A stretch of DNA of 64,000 nucleotides from Mycolicibacterium aubagnense. GTDB taxonomy: Bacteria > Actinomycetota > Actinomycetes > Mycobacteriales > Mycobacteriaceae. Both the position numbers and the translations under genes were made by a program. Below, one piece after another: positions 47,886-56,965 of the stretch (position 1 is its first letter; every line of letters begins with the position of its first letter). The notes beneath the pieces are model-generated. The model had not been told where the DNA came from, made no database searches, and was given only the letters and a program-made list of their open reading frames with translations. Location of the stretch: NCBI RefSeq assembly GCF_010730955.1, contig NZ_AP022577.1:620001-684000 (forward strand), read 5' to 3'.

Positions 47886-49145
47886 ATGTCGGCACCCAAC
47901 ATCCCAGCCGGATTCGACTTCACCGACCCCGACGTCTACGCCCAGCGGCTACCCGTGGCGGAGCTGGCCGAACTGCGGCACGTCGCGCCGATCTGGTGGA
48001 ACGAACAGCCCATGGGCAAGGGCGGTTTCGACGACGGTGGCTACTGGGTGGTGACACGGCACAAGGACGTCAAGGAGGTCTCCCGCCGCAGCGACGTGTT
48101 CTCCAGTCAGGAGAAGACCGCGATCCCCCGCTACCAGGACGGCACCGTCACCGAACAGATCGAGCGCGGCAAGTTCGTGCTGCTGAACATGGACGCGCCG
48201 CACCACACCCACCTGCGCAAGATCATCTCCCGCATGTTCACCCCGCGGGCCATCGAACTGTTGCGGGACGAGCTGAGCAATCGGGCGCAACAGATCGCGC
48301 AGGAGGCCGCCGCCAAGGGCTACGGCGACTTCGTCGAGCAGGTGTCCTGCGAGCTTCCGCTCCAGGCGATCGCCGGCCTGATGGGCGTGCCGCAGGAAGA
48401 TCGCCGAAAATTGTTCGACTGGTCCAATCAGATGGTCGGCGACATGGACCCAGAATTCGCCGGCAACGACGCCATCACCGCGTCCGTCGAATTGATCATG
48501 TACGGCATGGCGATGGCCGCCGACCGTGGCGCCAACCCGCGCGACGACCTCGTGACCCGGCTGGTCCAGGCCGATGTCGAGGGTCACAAGCTCTCCGACG
48601 ACGAGTTCGGCTTCTTCGTCATCTTGCTGGCGGTGGCCGGCAACGAGACCACCCGCAACACCATCACCCAGGGCATGATGGCCTTCGCCGACCACCCGGA
48701 TCAGTGGGAACTGTTCAAGCGTGAACGTCCGGCGACCGCCGCCGACGAGATCGTCCGCTGGGCGACGCCGGTCACCTCGTTCCAGCGCACCGCAACGCAG
48801 GACACCGAACTGGGCGGTGTGCCGATCAAGAAGGGCCAGCGGGTGGTGATGTGCTACCGGTCGGCGAACTTCGACGAAGAGGTGTTCGACGACCCGTACA
48901 CGTTCAACGTCATGCGCGACCCCAACCCGCACGTCGGCTTCGGCGGCACCGGCGCGCACTACTGCATCGGGGCGAACCTGGCTCGCATGACCATCGATCT
49001 GATGTTCAATGCGATCGCCGACCATATGCCGGATCTGCGTCCGCTCAGTGAACCCGAACGGCTGCGGTCCGGCTGGCTGAACGGCATCAAGCACTGGCAA
49101 GTCGACTACACGGGCGCTAACGCGAAACCAGCTGTCGCGCAGTGA
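47886..49145 (+). CDS. cyp125: Cytochrome P450 of the CYP125 (steroid C26-monooxygenase) type
   Basis: The 419-residue P450 has the I-helix AGNETTRN (about 251-258), EIVR of the K-helix (Glu288, Arg291), and the haem loop FGGTGAHYCIGANLARM with Cys360. Long stretches such as FVEQVSCELPLQAIAGLMGVPQED and LRSGWLNGIKHWQVDYTG match M. tuberculosis CYP125A1 as I recall it. That enzyme oxidises the cholesterol side chain at C26. A KstR-type box lies 17 bases upstream. It stands alone, without the usual sterol-degradation neighbours, so it may be a second copy. Confidence 0.9.
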   Translation: MSAPNIPAGFDFTDPDVYAQRLPVAELAELRHVAPIWWNEQPMGKGGFDDGGYWVVTRHKDVKEVSRRSDVFSSQEKTAIPRYQDGTVTEQIERGKFVLLNMDAPHHTHLRKIISRMFTPRAIELLRDELSNRAQQIAQEAAAKGYGDFVEQVSCELPLQAIAGLMGVPQEDRRKLFDWSNQMVGDMDPEFAGNDAITASVELIMYGMAMAADRGANPRDDLVTRLVQADVEGHKLSDDEFGFFVILLAVAGNETTRNTITQGMMAFADHPDQWELFKRERPATAADEIVRWATPVTSFQRTATQDTELGGVPIKKGQRVVMCYRSANFDEEVFDDPYTFNVMRDPNPHVGFGGTGAHYCIGANLARMTIDLMFNAIADHMPDLRPLSEPERLRSGWLNGIKHWQVDYTGANAKPAVAQ

Positions 49146-49461
49146 CCCCGTGCCGATCCGGGTAGTCGAGTAGCGACTGCCAATAGTCGTCGGACAACTC
49201 CCGGCCCGAGCGCAGCACCATCGCCAGCCCGGTCGCCATCGCGACCCCGAGCAGGCCTAGCCACAGCCCCGCGAGGGCGATGACCACCCATAGTGCCGTA
49301 GTGAGTGCGGGCCACGGCGAGACTGCCGTCAATGCCGGCGCGAAGAAGAAACCGGTACCGACGTACCAGGCCGACCCCGTGCGATCGGCCGCCATCACGG
49401 CCCGCAGCCAGACGGGCGGCGCCTGCCGCGACAGTTCGGTTGCGGGATGGTTCGTGCGCAT
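49117..49461 (-). CDS. Small membrane protein divergent from the MmyB-type regulator
   Basis: The protein (114 residues from ATG 49461) has two hydrophobic helices (GTGFFFAPALTAVSPW..., and VVIALAGLWLGLLGVAMATGL) and a soluble end (SGRELSDDYWQSLLDYPDRHGVTARQLVSR). ATG 49461 has a GAGGAGG ribosome site; ATG 49509 would overlap the operator edge. The gene overlaps the end of CYP125 by 29 bases tail to tail. The operator between it and the XRE gene suggests it is the regulated target. Confidence 0.68.
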   Translation of the reverse strand: MRTNHPATELSRQAPPVWLRAVMAADRTGSAWYVGTGFFFAPALTAVSPWPALTTALWVVIALAGLWLGLLGVAMATGLAMVLRSGRELSDDYWQSLLDYPDRHGVTARQLVSR

Positions 49462-49509
49462 CTCGATCGCCTCCTCGTGCGTTGCCGGTCGATTCGAGAC
49501 TGTCTCCAT

Positions 49510-49539
49510 CAGGTAAGTGCCGCAATTACCTGACAGGTA
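49510..49539. promoter_or_regulatory. Operator with three CAGGTA half-sites
   Basis: CAGGTAA (49510-49516), TTACCTG (49526-49532) and CAGGTA (49534-49539) form two overlapping inverted repeats, the inner one being TACCTG-A-CAGGTA. The cluster fills the space between the divergent membrane-protein and MmyB-type genes and is probably bound by the latter. Confidence 0.65.
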
Positions 49540-49575
49540 GTCGCCACCGGGACGGGTAGCCGGGACACTTGGATC

Positions 49576-50373
49576 GTGACCGTCACCAGCGCCGCCCCGA
49601 CCCACTCGCCGCAGCCCTTCGGAACGCTGATGCGGCAGTGGCGTCAGCGACGGCGCATCAGCCAGCTGGACCTGGCGATCGAGGCCGACGTGTCGGCGCG
49701 CCACCTCAGCTTCATCGAGACCGGCCGTTCGACACCGAGCCGGGCGATGGTGCTCAAACTCGGCACCGTGCTGAACGTCCCCGCACGAGAACAGAACCGG
49801 CTGCTGCTGGCCGCCGGGCACGCGCCGGTGTACGCCGAACGGTCACTCGACGATCCGGAGATGAGCGCCGTGCGCACCGGGATCGACCGCGTGCTCGCCG
49901 CGTACGAGCCCTTCCCGTGCCTGGCCGTCGACCATCTGTGGAACATCGTCGCAGGCAATGCCGGCATTGTCGTGCTGCTCGAGGGCGTGACGCCCACATT
50001 GCTGGAATCACCCAACGCCCTGCGCATTTCGCTACACCCGGACGGGCTGGCGCCGCGGATCCGCAATCTCGGGCAGTGGCGCCACCACGTGATCGGCCGG
50101 CTGCGCCGTGAAGTGGTGAGCAGCGCGTCGACCGAGCTTCACGACCTGTTGACCGAGATCGAGGCCTACCCCGGTGGCGACGTCGATTCGTCCGATCTCG
50201 GCGGCGTCGCAGTGCCACTGGAGATCGACGGCCCGGACGGCCAGGTGCTGACCTTCCTCAGCACCGTCACCACCTTCGGCACGGCACTGGACCTGACCGC
50301 CGCGGAACTGAGTATCGAGGCATTTCTGCCCGCCGACGATGTGACGGCGAATTCCCTCCGGCAGGTCGGGTAG
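49576..50373 (+). CDS. XRE-family regulator with MmyB-like ligand domain
   Basis: The 265-residue protein has an N-terminal XRE helix-turn-helix (FGTLMRQWRQRRRISQLDLAIEADVSARHLSFIETGRSTPSRAMVLKL) and a C-terminal MmyB-like domain (about 100-260; VDHLWNIVAGNAG, LRISLHPDGLAPRI), a PAS-like fold that binds fatty acids or other ligands in relatives. It starts with GTG. It probably regulates the divergent small membrane protein and itself through the CAGGTA operator. Confidence 0.88.
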   Translation: MTVTSAAPTHSPQPFGTLMRQWRQRRRISQLDLAIEADVSARHLSFIETGRSTPSRAMVLKLGTVLNVPAREQNRLLLAAGHAPVYAERSLDDPEMSAVRTGIDRVLAAYEPFPCLAVDHLWNIVAGNAGIVVLLEGVTPTLLESPNALRISLHPDGLAPRIRNLGQWRHHVIGRLRREVVSSASTELHDLLTEIEAYPGGDVDSSDLGGVAVPLEIDGPDGQVLTFLSTVTTFGTALDLTAAELSIEAFLPADDVTANSLRQVG

Positions 50374-50387
50374 CAATCCCCGACCTG
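50362..50387. terminator. Bidirectional hairpin terminator
   Basis: CAGGTCGGG (50362-50370) pairs perfectly with CCCGACCTG (50379-50387) over nine bases with an eight-base loop. It spans the stop codon of the MmyB-type gene and the 3' side of the convergent porin operon. No T-run is present. Confidence 0.55.
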
Positions 50388-50395
50388 GGTGTGCG

Positions 50396-51109
50396 TCAGG
50401 TCGTGGCGCTGGTGGTGGTGTTGTCGGTGCCTGTTGGTTTGGTGGTGGCGGTGACGGTCTGGTTCAGGGTTGCCACTGCGACGCTGGGGTCGCCGTCGGG
50501 GTTGGTTTTGCCGTCGGTCAGGTAGGCCTGCACGGCCACTGAGGATCCGGGTTTGAGTGCCCAGTCTGCGGCGGTGGGTACGAGCTTGTTGGTGGTGATG
50601 ACGACCGAATGTGTTGCGCCGTCGCCGGTGAGGGCGCTCGCTGAGCCGCCCCACGATTTGCTCGGTGCGGTCGGATCGACCAGCGTCACCGAGGCCATAC
50701 CGACGCTGGAGCCGCTGTAGGTCAGTTTCACCTTGATGGGCCGTGGCGGGCAGGCTGTTTGGCAGTCGGAGCTGTCGCCCTCTTGCCACACCGCGTCCAC
50801 GCTCAGGGTGGCCCCGGAGCCCTGCGTCGCGACGCAGTAGCCGGTCGAGCTGTCGAAGGCCGATCCGGTCTGGCAGTGCTTGATGCCGACGGGCCCGGCA
50901 GGTCCGCACTTCTGGTACGCGGCAGGATCGCCGGGGACCGGAATGTAGGACGCGGTCCCCCCGCTGACGTTGGCTTCCGAGCAGGACTGCGCTGGAGCCT
51001 GCGGGAAGTCCGAGCTCGGTCGCGCGGCGGCGGGTGCCGCCATGACCAGGCAGGGCGCCGCCAGCGCTGCCGTGATGGCCCACCCGATTTTGGTTGCCGT
51101 GGTGTGCAT
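50396..51109 (-). CDS. Exported protein with a chitin-binding peritrophin-like (CBM14-type) segment
   Basis: The 237-residue protein has a signal peptide (to about PAAARP), then a four-cysteine segment (about 42-93) reading C...YIPVPGDPAAYQKC...HCQTGSAFDSSTGYC. The spacing and the C-x-x-G-x-x-F-x6-C end match peritrophin-A chitin-binding modules, though two of the usual six cysteines are absent. An immunoglobulin-like region (about 100-225) and a Thr-rich tail follow. It is the last gene of the MspA operon, 26 bases after the lipoprotein, so its product probably sits near the porin in the outer layer. Carbohydrate binding is inferred. Confidence 0.7.
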   Translation of the reverse strand: MHTTATKIGWAITAALAAPCLVMAAPAAARPSSDFPQAPAQSCSEANVSGGTASYIPVPGDPAAYQKCGPAGPVGIKHCQTGSAFDSSTGYCVATQGSGATLSVDAVWQEGDSSDCQTACPPRPIKVKLTYSGSSVGMASVTLVDPTAPSKSWGGSASALTGDGATHSVVITTNKLVPTAADWALKPGSSVAVQAYLTDGKTNPDGDPSVAVATLNQTVTATTKPTGTDNTTTSATT

Positions 51110-51135
51110 TCCAGTCCCCTGTTCGCTGTCCGACG

Positions 51136-51528
51136 TCAACATCCGTCGCCGATCATGTCCATGGCCTTGGTCAACCGTGGTGCCGGTACGGCCATGTTGT
51201 TGTACCCGGGGTTCGCCGAATCCCAGCCGATCATGTAGCAGACACCCGGACCCACGACCAGATTGGCCGTCCAATTGTTCAGTGTCGGTTCGCATTTCGC
51301 GGTATCGATGTCACTGACCCGGATAGCGCGGTCGGGCTTTCCGGGTTCGTGCAGCCACTCGATCAGGTTTCCGAAATGCGGCAGCGTGCACGGCCCGGCT
51401 TGTGCCGACGTCGACGGCCCCGGTGACGACGACACTGGGGCTGGTGCGGCGTTGTGATGGCCGGAACAGCCGACGGCCAGGACGGCAACAACCGCCCCGG
51501 CCGCCGCTGCTCCGATTCGCGACCTCAC
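51136..51528 (-). CDS. Lipoprotein of the MspA operon
   Basis: The 130-residue protein has a lipobox ending VLAVGC (cysteine 21) and a compact domain with four more cysteines (GPCTLPHFGNLIEWL, AKCEPTLNNW, PGVCYMIGW, IGDGC). I do not recognise the family. The GTG start overlaps the stop of the preceding gene by four bases, showing tight coupling within the porin operon. Confidence 0.75.
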   Translation of the reverse strand: MRSRIGAAAAGAVVAVLAVGCSGHHNAAPAPVSSSPGPSTSAQAGPCTLPHFGNLIEWLHEPGKPDRAIRVSDIDTAKCEPTLNNWTANLVVGPGVCYMIGWDSANPGYNNMAVPAPRLTKAMDMIGDGC

Positions 51529-51770
51529 GAAGCGGCAGGCACCTGCACCGGCGGCGGGCCCGACGGTGCCGGCTCCGGTGTCGATGTCGGCGTGGCCGCC
51601 GCCGGCTGCCCGGTGGCCGCCTCCAAGATCGGCGCCGGCTGCCCCGGCACCGCGGGCGCGGTGGTCGGTTGGGCCGATTCGGCGCCCGGTGCCGACTTGG
51701 GCGCCGCACCGCCCGGATCCTCGAGCGTGGGAACCTCCATGCCCGCCCCGATATTGGTACCCGGGGCCAC
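51525..51770 (-). CDS. Proline-rich protein, possibly a frameshifted tail of the upstream gene
   Basis: The 81-residue frame is proline/alanine-rich (VPTLEDPGGAAPKSAPGAE..., ending PPPVQVPAAS) and has no signal peptide although its neighbours are exported. It starts at GTG 51770 without a ribosome site. The same frame is open upstream to a TGA that overlaps the last codons of the upstream gene (ATG AGC TAA). Loss of one base near 51792 would fuse the two frames into one exported protein of about 207 residues. It is either a separate coupled gene or the broken tail. Confidence 0.55.
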   Translation of the reverse strand: MAPGTNIGAGMEVPTLEDPGGAAPKSAPGAESAQPTTAPAVPGQPAPILEAATGQPAAATPTSTPEPAPSGPPPVQVPAAS

Positions 51771-51786
51771 CGTGGGCAGCGTCGGG

Positions 51787-52143
51787 TTAGCTCATACCGG
51801 CCCCGATCCGGTACCGCGTGCTGCTGGAGGTCAGCAGGTTCGCCTTGTTGGGACTGAGCCCCAAGGCGCTCCCAGGCAAGCCGTCAGCGTTCATGGCGGG
51901 GTCGACACTGGCCGCCGCCCGCACGCCACGAGCGTCGTACGCAGCCGGCGGCGGGCTGGTGATCCAGTTGGGCGCGAACGTGTAGCTACCCATGGTCGGG
52001 CTCACCGGCGTCGGTGGACCCGGAAACCACGGCAGCACCGGTGGGGCCGGTGGCTGCGCATCGGCCGCCCCCGGCGCCAGCGGTATCGCCAACAACCCGA
52101 GGATCGCGCCTAGCGCCTTGGGCCCTAGTCCATTGAGCGACAT
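51787..52143 (-). CDS. Exported protein of the MspA operon
   Basis: The 118-residue protein has a signal peptide (GAILGLLAIPLAPGAADA) and a mature part rich in proline and glycine with MGSYTFAPNWITSPPPAAYDARGVRA and TSSSTRYRIGAGMS at the end. It follows the MspA gene by 21 bases. It has no membrane helix after the signal. The abrupt end and the proline-rich next frame suggest a frameshift. Function unknown, but operon position ties it to the porin. Confidence 0.72.
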   Translation of the reverse strand: MSLNGLGPKALGAILGLLAIPLAPGAADAQPPAPPVLPWFPGPPTPVSPTMGSYTFAPNWITSPPPAAYDARGVRAAASVDPAMNADGLPGSALGLSPNKANLLTSSSTRYRIGAGMS

Positions 52144-52164
52144 GATGATTCGAGTCTCCCTGCG

Positions 52165-52827
52165 TCAGATCTTGCTCGGGTCGCCGTAGATGGCGAACTC
52201 CGTGTGCGACTTGGCAGTCGAAATCCTCAGGTACGCGTAGGACCGAATGTTCACATCACCACCGCAGGCATCGGCCTTGATGTGGATGTTGTCGATGTCG
52301 AGCATGGCGGTGCCACTATCGGACAGCGCCATGTTCGCCAGCGGCAGATCAACGATCACACCGGGCTGGATCACGGTCTGGACGAAACCCGCCGCACCGA
52401 TCGTGCCGCTGACCCCGGTAAACGGAAGCCCCGCAGAGCCCGAGGCACCACCGGTACCACCAAGCTGCAGACCGGTCGAAACGTCGGACTGGCAACCCAA
52501 CTGGTACCCCAAGATGAAGATGCTGTCCGTGATCGGACTCGACCCACCGGAGGCGGTCGCCGTCCCCGAGGCCGTCACAAAGCCCTCCCGGGAGTTCACC
52601 GCCGCCGCCAGGTTCGGCACCGAGTTGATCGACTCATGATCGATCTTGATCTGCAAATGCCAGCCATCCCGGCTGACCTTGTCGTACACCTGCGGCGCCA
52701 TCTCGGCCGGGTCGGCGTATGCCGGGGTGGCCTCCATCAAGCCGACAACGCAAACCGCTGCTGCAGCAACGGCAGCGATTCGCTTGGGAGACAGGGCGAT
52801 TTGACCCATGAGAGACGGGACTGCCAT
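52165..52827 (-). CDS. MspA-family porin
   Basis: The 220-residue protein has a signal peptide (ending ATPAYADPAE) and an MspA-type mature part (VYDKVSRDGWHLQIKIDHESINSVPNLAAAVNSREGF, GYQLGCQSDVSTGLQLGG, then a C-terminal DACGGDVNIRSYAYLRIS segment with two cysteines). MspA porins form octameric channels in the mycobacterial outer membrane and are typical of fast growers. This copy heads a five-gene operon of exported proteins, unlike the usual single-gene arrangement. A TATGAT -10 box lies about 65 bases upstream. Confidence 0.88.
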   Translation of the reverse strand: MAVPSLMGQIALSPKRIAAVAAAAVCVVGLMEATPAYADPAEMAPQVYDKVSRDGWHLQIKIDHESINSVPNLAAAVNSREGFVTASGTATASGGSSPITDSIFILGYQLGCQSDVSTGLQLGGTGGASGSAGLPFTGVSGTIGAAGFVQTVIQPGVIVDLPLANMALSDSGTAMLDIDNIHIKADACGGDVNIRSYAYLRISTAKSHTEFAIYGDPSKI

Positions 52828-52855
52828 GCGATGCCTCAGCTTTCGTCGCGGCCGA

Positions 52856-52895
52856 ACGCGCCTGGTGCGCGTCCGGTCTTTGCCGCCAGATCATA
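52856..52895 (-). promoter_or_regulatory. Promoter and leader hairpin of the MspA operon
   Basis: TATGAT (52890-52895 on the minus strand) is a strong -10 box, predicting a transcript start near 52883 and a leader of about 55 bases. In that leader ACGCGC-CTGGT-GCGCGT (52856-52872) forms a perfect six-pair hairpin. No good -35 hexamer is seen. Confidence 0.55.
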
Positions 52896-53190
52896 AAGCC
52901 AAGCAATCGTTACTCCGGCGTTACCTGACGGTTTCTTAACGCTGAACAAACTTGGCGCAACGGATTCCGCTCGGCTGCCGGAGGTATAACGCACCTCAGA
53001 TCCTAAATTCCTTGAATTCACTGTGCCTCACAGGAATATGCCAGCTACTCACAGTGGCCACACAGCTGCGCAGTTGGTACGAGCCTGACCGAGGCTTGAC
53101 GCACAGGCGCCCGATGGATCTACCCTTGTGCACATAACCGCGCCGGCACCAGCAACATAGAGCCACACACCCACAAGGGAGCCTCCGACG
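52896..53190. other. Non-coding spacer upstream of the MspA operon
   Basis: This stretch lies upstream of the MspA promoter and holds no convincing gene. It has a TTGACG element at 53097 with a TACCCT hexamer 19 bases on, a possible promoter to the right, and an AAGGGAG ribosome-like site at 53175-53181. Confidence 0.5.
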
Positions 53191-53274
53191 GTCAACGCAG
53201 GCAAGACCCCACCGACAGATCCGCTCACCGACACAGAGCGCCGGACGGCGTGGCGGCTGGCCGCCACCATCGGC

Positions 53275-53505
53275 GTGGTGCTGACGATCACGGCGTCCGC
53301 GGTCGCATTCGGTGAGTCGACATCACGTCCAGCTCACTCGGATGGTCCCTGCATCACTGTCAGTGTCGCGAGCTCCATGGGTGGCAACGTTGAACATGCC
53401 TGCGGTGTCTCGGCGCGTAACACCTGCCAAACCGCCCGCCAGCAGCAAGATGCCCACTCGGTAGCCGTGCGGAAAGCCTGCGACGACGCCCACGTCTGGC
53501 CGTAA
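53275..53505 (+). CDS. Putative small membrane-anchored protein with uncertain start
   Basis: The frame gives one hydrophobic segment (VVLTITASAVAF) and a short exterior part with four cysteines (CITVSVASS, HACGVSARNTC, KACDD). From 53191 the frame is open and reads naturally into the hydrophobic segment (TDTERRTAWRLAATIG), but no ATG, GTG or TTG lies there. The codon nine bases after an AAGGGAG site is GTC. Either translation begins at GTG 53275, or the original start codon was mutated or misread. Function unknown. Confidence 0.4.
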   Translation: MVLTITASAVAFGESTSRPAHSDGPCITVSVASSMGGNVEHACGVSARNTCQTARQQQDAHSVAVRKACDDAHVWP

Positions 53506-53890
53506 TCCAGCCGCCGTGAGGCATACAACGGTAAGGTCGGCAATTCCGCCGAGCGGCGTCGCGAGACGTGGTCGACCTTCAAATATGGACTCGATTCAGC
53601 GACGAACACAAAGGCGTCGAAACCCGAGTTGGTGAGCCAAATACTCTATGGCCCAAGATATCTCGGCGCTGCTCCGCAGCCATACTGACATTGCGTACGC
53701 CGGCACCAACCGCGTGGCGGCTGGGAAATTCCCGACAATCAGCCGGGTAATTCCGGTGCTAAAGCTGAAGGCTTTGTCTCCGACAACTGAGAGATACAAA
53801 ATTAACAATAGAATATCCATCCGAAACCATCCGGCGTGAGGATTTGGCGACCCAGCATTCGCGACATGTCAGCAATGAGAAGGCGGCCGC
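53506..53890. other. AT-rich upstream region of amt
   Basis: No convincing gene is present. The last 120 bases before amt are unusually AT-rich for this window, with runs such as ACAAAATTAACAATAGAATA near 53797-53816, and probably hold the amt promoter. GlnR control is expected for amt in mycobacteria, but I cannot define a GlnR site. Confidence 0.5.
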
Positions 53891-55631
<1,741 letters not shown>

Positions 55632-55684
55632 GGAACGCCCACGCCGAATCGACCGCGTCCAGCCCCTTGCGTGAGGAGATCAGA

Positions 55685-56104
55685 ATGCGGGTCCGTATAC
55701 CTGCGCTATGTGCAATCGGGATCATCGCGTTCGCGGCTCCCGGAGTCGCGAACGCCGATACCCGCGACGACGATTTCGTGAACAATCTTGCCGGGCAAGG
55801 CATTACGGGAGATCCGGCCAAGCTGATTTCGACGGCCCACATGGTGTGCACCGCCGGCGCTCAGGCCGGTGCCGCGGTGCCGGCCGGTCTGGGCCGAATG
55901 CTGCCGATGGGCTACGTCCTCACGACGCTGCGTCTGAGCTACGGCCAGGACCTTCAGTTCGTCGACGCCGCGCGCGGCGCTTACTGCCCGGATCCGGCGG
56001 CGCCCGATGCTGTTCCCGCCCTCGCGGGCGTGCCGTCGGTTCCGGGTATGCCGCCGGTTCCGGCAATGGACAGGGTGACCTCGGCCCTGGGCGGCCTGAA
56101 CTAA
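55685..56104 (+). CDS. Exported DUF732 protein
   Basis: The 139-residue protein has a signal peptide (ending PGVANA), a DUF732 domain (DTRDDDFVNNLAGQGITGDPAKLISTAHMVCTAGAQ, with two cysteines as usual) and a proline-rich tail. DUF732 proteins are abundant in mycobacteria with unknown function. It follows the PII gene by 53 bases on the same strand behind a GAGGAG ribosome site, so it may be read through from the nitrogen operon. Confidence 0.85.
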   Translation: MRVRIPALCAIGIIAFAAPGVANADTRDDDFVNNLAGQGITGDPAKLISTAHMVCTAGAQAGAAVPAGLGRMLPMGYVLTTLRLSYGQDLQFVDAARGAYCPDPAAPDAVPALAGVPSVPGMPPVPAMDRVTSALGGLN

Positions 56105-56110
56105 GGCCGC

Positions 56111-56875
56111 TCAGGCGTTGATGACGATCGGGTCGCCGACGTTCACCTGGTTGTAGTACCACGATGCGTTGTCGGTACTGAGGTTGATGCAGCCGTGACT
56201 GACGTTCGAATTGCCCTGCTGTGCAACGGACCACGGCGCGGCGTGCACGTAGACCCCGCCTGAGGTGACCCGCACCGCGTAGTAGACCGTCAGCTTGTAG
56301 CCCTCGGGGTCGTTGAGCGGGATGCCGATGGTCCGCGAGTCCATCACCACCGGATTCTCCTTGGACATCGCGGTGAACGAACCCACCGGAGTCGGGTGCT
56401 TGGGCTTGCCCATGGACGCCGGCATGGTCTTGACGACCTGGCCGTCGATGCTCACCGTGAAGGTGTGTCCACTGATGCTCGCGACGCCGAGCGTGGCCGA
56501 GCCGGTCTGGAAATTCTGTTTGAAGGCGCCGACCGACACCTTGACGGACGAATGCGCGGGCCAGTACGTGCTCGGCGTGAACTGCACCTTGTTGTCCGCC
56601 AGCCAGGCGAACGTCCCGGCGGGCGCCTTCGTCATCTTCGGCGACGAGAACTCGATGGTGCGCTCGGCGCGCCCCCGGTCTGCCACCGGCTGACCGAAGG
56701 TCACCGTGACGGGCATCCCGACACCGACCGCGTCTCCGCTGCCAGGCGTGATCATGGCGACCGGAAGAGACTCGGGCAGCGCCGCGACGGCAGCACCCAC
56801 GGAGCCGCTCAGCATCATCACCGCAGACGCGGCAACGGCCAGCGCATAACGCACAGTTTTGGGCAAGGGATCCAT
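56111..56875 (-). CDS. L,D-transpeptidase
   Basis: The 254-residue protein has a signal or anchor segment (about 10-32), an immunoglobulin-like domain (about 37-125) and a YkuD catalytic domain with the motif H211...SHGC (226-229), catalytic Cys229 and following INLS. It makes 3-3 cross-links in peptidoglycan. One Ig domain plus YkuD is the LdtMt1 (Rv0116c) layout as I recall it. It stands alone and is convergent with the DUF732 gene. Confidence 0.93.
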   Translation of the reverse strand: MDPLPKTVRYALAVAASAVMMLSGSVGAAVAALPESLPVAMITPGSGDAVGVGMPVTVTFGQPVADRGRAERTIEFSSPKMTKAPAGTFAWLADNKVQFTPSTYWPAHSSVKVSVGAFKQNFQTGSATLGVASISGHTFTVSIDGQVVKTMPASMGKPKHPTPVGSFTAMSKENPVVMDSRTIGIPLNDPEGYKLTVYYAVRVTSGGVYVHAAPWSVAQQGNSNVSHGCINLSTDNASWYYNQVNVGDPIVINA

Positions 56876-56965
56876 CCTCAGGTCCGAGATACGTTCACTA
56901 CATATCGTAGTTCGGCGCCGCCACTACTTTCGTTAGCCGCGCGCCGTTGCCGACCGTTGCGGCCG

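Noticed and set aside
53568..53839. Short frames before amt
   Set aside because: No ribosome site, no domain and ordinary length for chance frames in an AT-rich spacer.
53750..53890. GlnR box before amt
   Set aside because: Expected on biological grounds, but I could not find a spacing and sequence that convincingly fit.
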